Below are positions 61,742 through 64,000 of a stretch of DNA of 64,000 nucleotides, piece after piece. Made by a program: the position numbers and the translations under genes. The notes beneath the pieces are model-generated. The model was given only the letters and a program-made list of their open reading frames with translations. It was not told the DNA's origin and ran no database searches. The stretch spans positions 1 through 64,000 of the forward strand of contig JBAZSD010000017.1 of assembly GCA_041662605.1 (NCBI GenBank). The letters are read 5' to 3'. Each line of letters starts with the position of its first letter. Position 1 is the stretch's first letter. The DNA comes from Desulfomonilaceae bacterium (lineage in GTDB: Bacteria > Desulfobacterota > Desulfomonilia > Desulfomonilales > Desulfomonilaceae).

Positions 61742-62686
61742 ATGTCTATTCAGGAAATCACAAAGGTTCAAGAACTGATCTACACGACGCGGGTAGAGTC
61801 GGTCATGGCGGTAAATGTGATTGTTGTGAGCCCTTCCATGACCATGTCTCAGGTCAAAGATCTGATGCGCGACAAACGTATATCCGGCGCTCCAGTTGTC
61901 AAAGACGGCCACGTAATCGGGATAGTGACAATGACGGATGTGATCCGTTCTATGGAAGGTCCCGGACTTCACGCCTCAGTTACTCAGATCATGACTACCG
62001 AAGTGGTAACGGTTCTTAAGGACGCCATGGTGGCTGACGTAGTCAACAGCCTTGGACCTAGAGGTTTTAGTAGGCTCCCCGTTGTGGACCATGATGGAAA
62101 GCTGGTTGGTATAGTCACTACCGGCACACTCATGAAATCGCTTCTTCTCCAGATGGACAAGAGTTTTCAGAAAAGCGAAGCTGAGAAACTATATACTTAC
62201 AGAGCAAGCCATATATTCCAGGATATATCATCAGATGATACGAGTTTGACTTTGAGATATTTTGTAAACGAGAGAGATTTTGACAACGCCGGAAAAGCTT
62301 CAAGTCTTATCAAAAGATCTCTACAGCGGTTGGTTGTCCGTCCCCAGATTGTTCGTCGGATCGGAGTCGCTGTATATGAGGCGGAGATGAATCTAGTGAT
62401 TCATACTGATATTGGCGGAGAAATAGTCGTTGAAGCGCGAAAGGCCCGCGTGAATATTTCCGCGGTTGATCATGGTCCGGGCATAGGGGACCTTAAACAG
62501 GTGCTTCAACCTGGCTTCTCCACAGCGCCTGAGTGGATTCGAGATATGGGGTTTGGGGCCGGAATGGGTTTGGCAAATATAAGAAGGGTTTCAGATCTTA
62601 TGAAGATCACTTCTGAGCCGGGCCAAGGCACCAGACTTGAAATGGTTTTCAATTTTGGTCCGGAGGTCATTGCTCCAAAAACGTGA
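61742..62686 (+). CDS. CBS-pair protein with serine-kinase-type ATPase domain
   Basis: 314 residues. Two CBS motifs (~15-75 and ~80-140; VNVIVVSPSMTMSQVKDLM, IMTTEVVTVLKDAM) that bind adenine nucleotides, then an HATPase domain of the anti-sigma/RsbW type (~180-305): GVAVYEAEMNLVIH (N-box), DHGPGIG (G1) and GFGAGMGLANI (G2). It could phosphorylate a partner Ser/Thr in response to energy charge. It adjoins the DRTGG gene (1-bp gap) and sits 155 bp before nuoA, so it may regulate the complex I operon. No histidine phospho-acceptor domain. Confidence 0.85.
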   Translation: MSIQEITKVQELIYTTRVESVMAVNVIVVSPSMTMSQVKDLMRDKRISGAPVVKDGHVIGIVTMTDVIRSMEGPGLHASVTQIMTTEVVTVLKDAMVADVVNSLGPRGFSRLPVVDHDGKLVGIVTTGTLMKSLLLQMDKSFQKSEAEKLYTYRASHIFQDISSDDTSLTLRYFVNERDFDNAGKASSLIKRSLQRLVVRPQIVRRIGVAVYEAEMNLVIHTDIGGEIVVEARKARVNISAVDHGPGIGDLKQVLQPGFSTAPEWIRDMGFGAGMGLANIRRVSDLMKITSEPGQGTRLEMVFNFGPEVIAPKT

Positions 62687-62841
62687 TTACAAAAAGCTTG
62701 ACTACACAATCTCAATAAACTAAAGTTCAGCCATTCAACGTCTGATTCATCATGAATCAAAATGCGTATCAAAACAGGCTGATAAGCTTAGAAAATTTGT
62801 TTAAACTCCATGGGGGAATCGGCTTTGAACGGAGAAGTCGG

Positions 62842-63198
62842 ATGATTGAGAGTTACGTTCCAATTCTGGTTATCATTTTAGTCGCCGCATTCATCGGTTC
62901 GGCTATTATAGTTCTGTCAACCGTCTTAGCTAAACGTACTCCTACTCCTGTTAAACTCATGCCCTATGAGTGCGGGATGGACCCGATTGGTGGAGCGAGA
63001 CAGCGCTTTTCTGTTCGTTTTTTCATTATCGGCATGCTATTTATTGTTTTTGACATAGAACTTATATTCTTATTCCCGTGGGCAAAAATATTCGATAAAC
63101 TAATGTTTTTTGGTTTTGTAGAGATGCTTTTGTTTGTCGCTGTTCTCTTGGTTGGTTTAGTCTACGTCTGGAAAAAAGGTGCTCTTGAATGGGAATAG
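62842..63198 (+). CDS. nuoA: NADH-quinone oxidoreductase subunit A
   Basis: 118 residues from the ATG at 62842 (GGAG upstream); an earlier in-frame start adds 30 residues without homology. Three membrane helices: VPILVIILVAAFIGSAIIVL, FFIIGMLFIVFDIELIFLF and FVEMLLFVAVLLVGLVYVW. The conserved loop PYECGMDPIGGARQRFSVRFF is typical. Small membrane subunit of complex I that helps form the quinone site. Confidence 0.94.
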   Translation: MIESYVPILVIILVAAFIGSAIIVLSTVLAKRTPTPVKLMPYECGMDPIGGARQRFSVRFFIIGMLFIVFDIELIFLFPWAKIFDKLMFFGFVEMLLFVAVLLVGLVYVWKKGALEWE

Positions 63199-63698
63199 AA
63201 AATCACCTCGATAACACTGTTCATGTAACGAATCTCGAATGGTTCGTAAATTGGGCGAGAAAATCGTCCATGTGGCCGCTCGGATTTGGCTTGGCCTGCT
63301 GTGCTCTGGAAATGATAGCGACATTTGTAAGTCGTTATGATCTGGCGCGTTTCGGCATGGAGGTCGCCCGCCCTTCACCTAGGCACGCGGATCTGATGAT
63401 AGTTTCAGGAACCGCGTCCAAGAAGATGCTACCGGCGGTTCTTCGCATTTACGAGCAGATGGCTGAGCCTAAATGGGTGGTGGCTATGGGAGCTTGCGCC
63501 TGTTCCGGTGGTATATACAAGAATTATGCGGTCGTTCAGGGCATTGATCGTCATTTACCTGTTGACGTTTATATACCAGGATGTCCCCCCAGGCCTGAAG
63601 CTCTTCTTGACGGTATACTTCAACTTCATGCCAAGGTTATGAAAGAACAGTCGATCCGGAATCCTAGAGTTGGAAGGATTAAGGTGGCTGGACGATGA
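63189..63698 (+). CDS. nuoB: NADH-quinone oxidoreductase subunit B
   Basis: 169 residues, overlapping nuoA by 10 bp. It binds the terminal [4Fe-4S] cluster N2 next to quinone: FGLACCALEMIA (two Cys), GACACSGG (third Cys) and YIPGCPPRPEAL (fourth). All four ligands are present. Conserved SRYDLARFGMEVARPSPRHADLM surrounds them. Typical length for the family. Confidence 0.96.
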   Translation: MGIENHLDNTVHVTNLEWFVNWARKSSMWPLGFGLACCALEMIATFVSRYDLARFGMEVARPSPRHADLMIVSGTASKKMLPAVLRIYEQMAEPKWVVAMGACACSGGIYKNYAVVQGIDRHLPVDVYIPGCPPRPEALLDGILQLHAKVMKEQSIRNPRVGRIKVAGR

Positions 63699-64000
63699 AC
63701 GACGAACGAATTAAGGCGAAACTCAATGAAAAGTTCGGGCCAGACACTTTCCAGTTCCAAACTATCTTTGATCAGATGAGTGTCTGTGTCCCACCAGAGT
63801 TAATTGTGGACATATGTTTCTTTCTCAGAGATGATCCGGAACTTGAATTCGATTTTCTGTCATTTGTCGGAGCTGTTGATTACTATCCGTCGAGTCCTCG
63901 TTTCGAGTTGGTATACCAGTTGTATTCACTTCCTAATGTTAAGAGATTCAGATTAAAGACGAAGATAAACGAAACCGATGAAGGTCAGGCCTCCATTGAG
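63695..64000 (+). CDS. nuoC: NADH-quinone oxidoreductase subunit C, 3' end outside the window
   Basis: The first 102 residues; the start ATGA overlaps the nuoB stop. N-terminal half of the 30-kDa subunit: LEFDFLSFVGAVDYYP, RFELVYQLYSL and VKRFRLKTKINE match the NuoC core that holds the peripheral arm together. The signature part lies beyond the edge. The gene order A-B-C is the standard nuo order. Confidence 0.92.
   Translation, partial: MNDERIKAKLNEKFGPDTFQFQTIFDQMSVCVPPELIVDICFFLRDDPELEFDFLSFVGAVDYYPSSPRFELVYQLYSLPNVKRFRLKTKINETDEGQASIE

Overview
The window looks like chromosomal DNA of an anaerobic Gram-negative bacterium of the Desulfobacterota (deltaproteobacterial) type. The evidence is a class III anaerobic ribonucleotide reductase set, succinyl-CoA synthetase next to a carboxyltransferase and a cobalamin-binding mutase subunit (methylmalonyl-CoA pathway), an LpxC domain (so lipid A is made), a DRTGG/CBS-kinase pair ahead of nuoABC, and many multi-PAS hybrid kinases. 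The genus cannot be fixed from sequence reading alone.

Regions: 0-3.2 kb is degraded accessory DNA, with an IS4-type transposase cut by the window edge, a truncated TetR regulator with a lipoprotein, and a remnant of aspartate decarboxylase (panD). 3.2-10.7 kb holds a cysteine-rich FecR-domain secreted protein and signalling genes: a PAS kinase with an altered H-box, a Zn-ribbon/PAS protein, and a V4R sensor with its hybrid kinase. 11.4-16.5 kb is a YbhGFSR-like ABC exporter, GC-richer by eye, whose two-domain ATPase is split into two overlapping frames. 16.7-20.5 kb has a dodecin, a fatty-acyl/thioester-reductase-like SDR and a membrane glycosyltransferase. 20.6-27 kb is decaying mobile DNA: an IS630 remnant, a PAS kinase interrupted by an in-frame amber codon, and a roughly 2.85 kb element integrated at tRNA-Lys(CTT) with 46-bp flanking repeats, a nonsense-broken integrase, a double-HTH regulator, a dead IS200/IS605 copy and a second tRNA-like remnant.

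27-36.6 kb is core-like: a DUF362 protein, uvrA, an acyl-CoA ligase, a small membrane protein, and the most unusual gene of the window, a fusion of response-regulator receiver, degenerate sigma54-type AAA+ domain and complete LpxC deacetylase. 37.2-48.1 kb is a Wsp-like chemosensory operon (CheW, CheR-TPR, CheW, MCP, CheA-REC, CheB) that ends in a REC-PAS-kinase-REC-REC hybrid instead of a diguanylate cyclase.

48.4-64 kb is metabolic: sucCD, carboxyltransferase, mutase B12 subunit, a 59-residue SAP-like protein, panB and a panE-like reductase, a secreted proline-rich protein, an NrdR-box-controlled nrdD / redoxin / nrdG set, an SDR, and the DRTGG, CBS-ATPase, nuoA, nuoB, nuoC run that leaves the right edge. 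PanB and PanE-like enzymes are intact while panD at 2 kb is a remnant, so beta-alanine must come from a second panD or another route if pantothenate is made.
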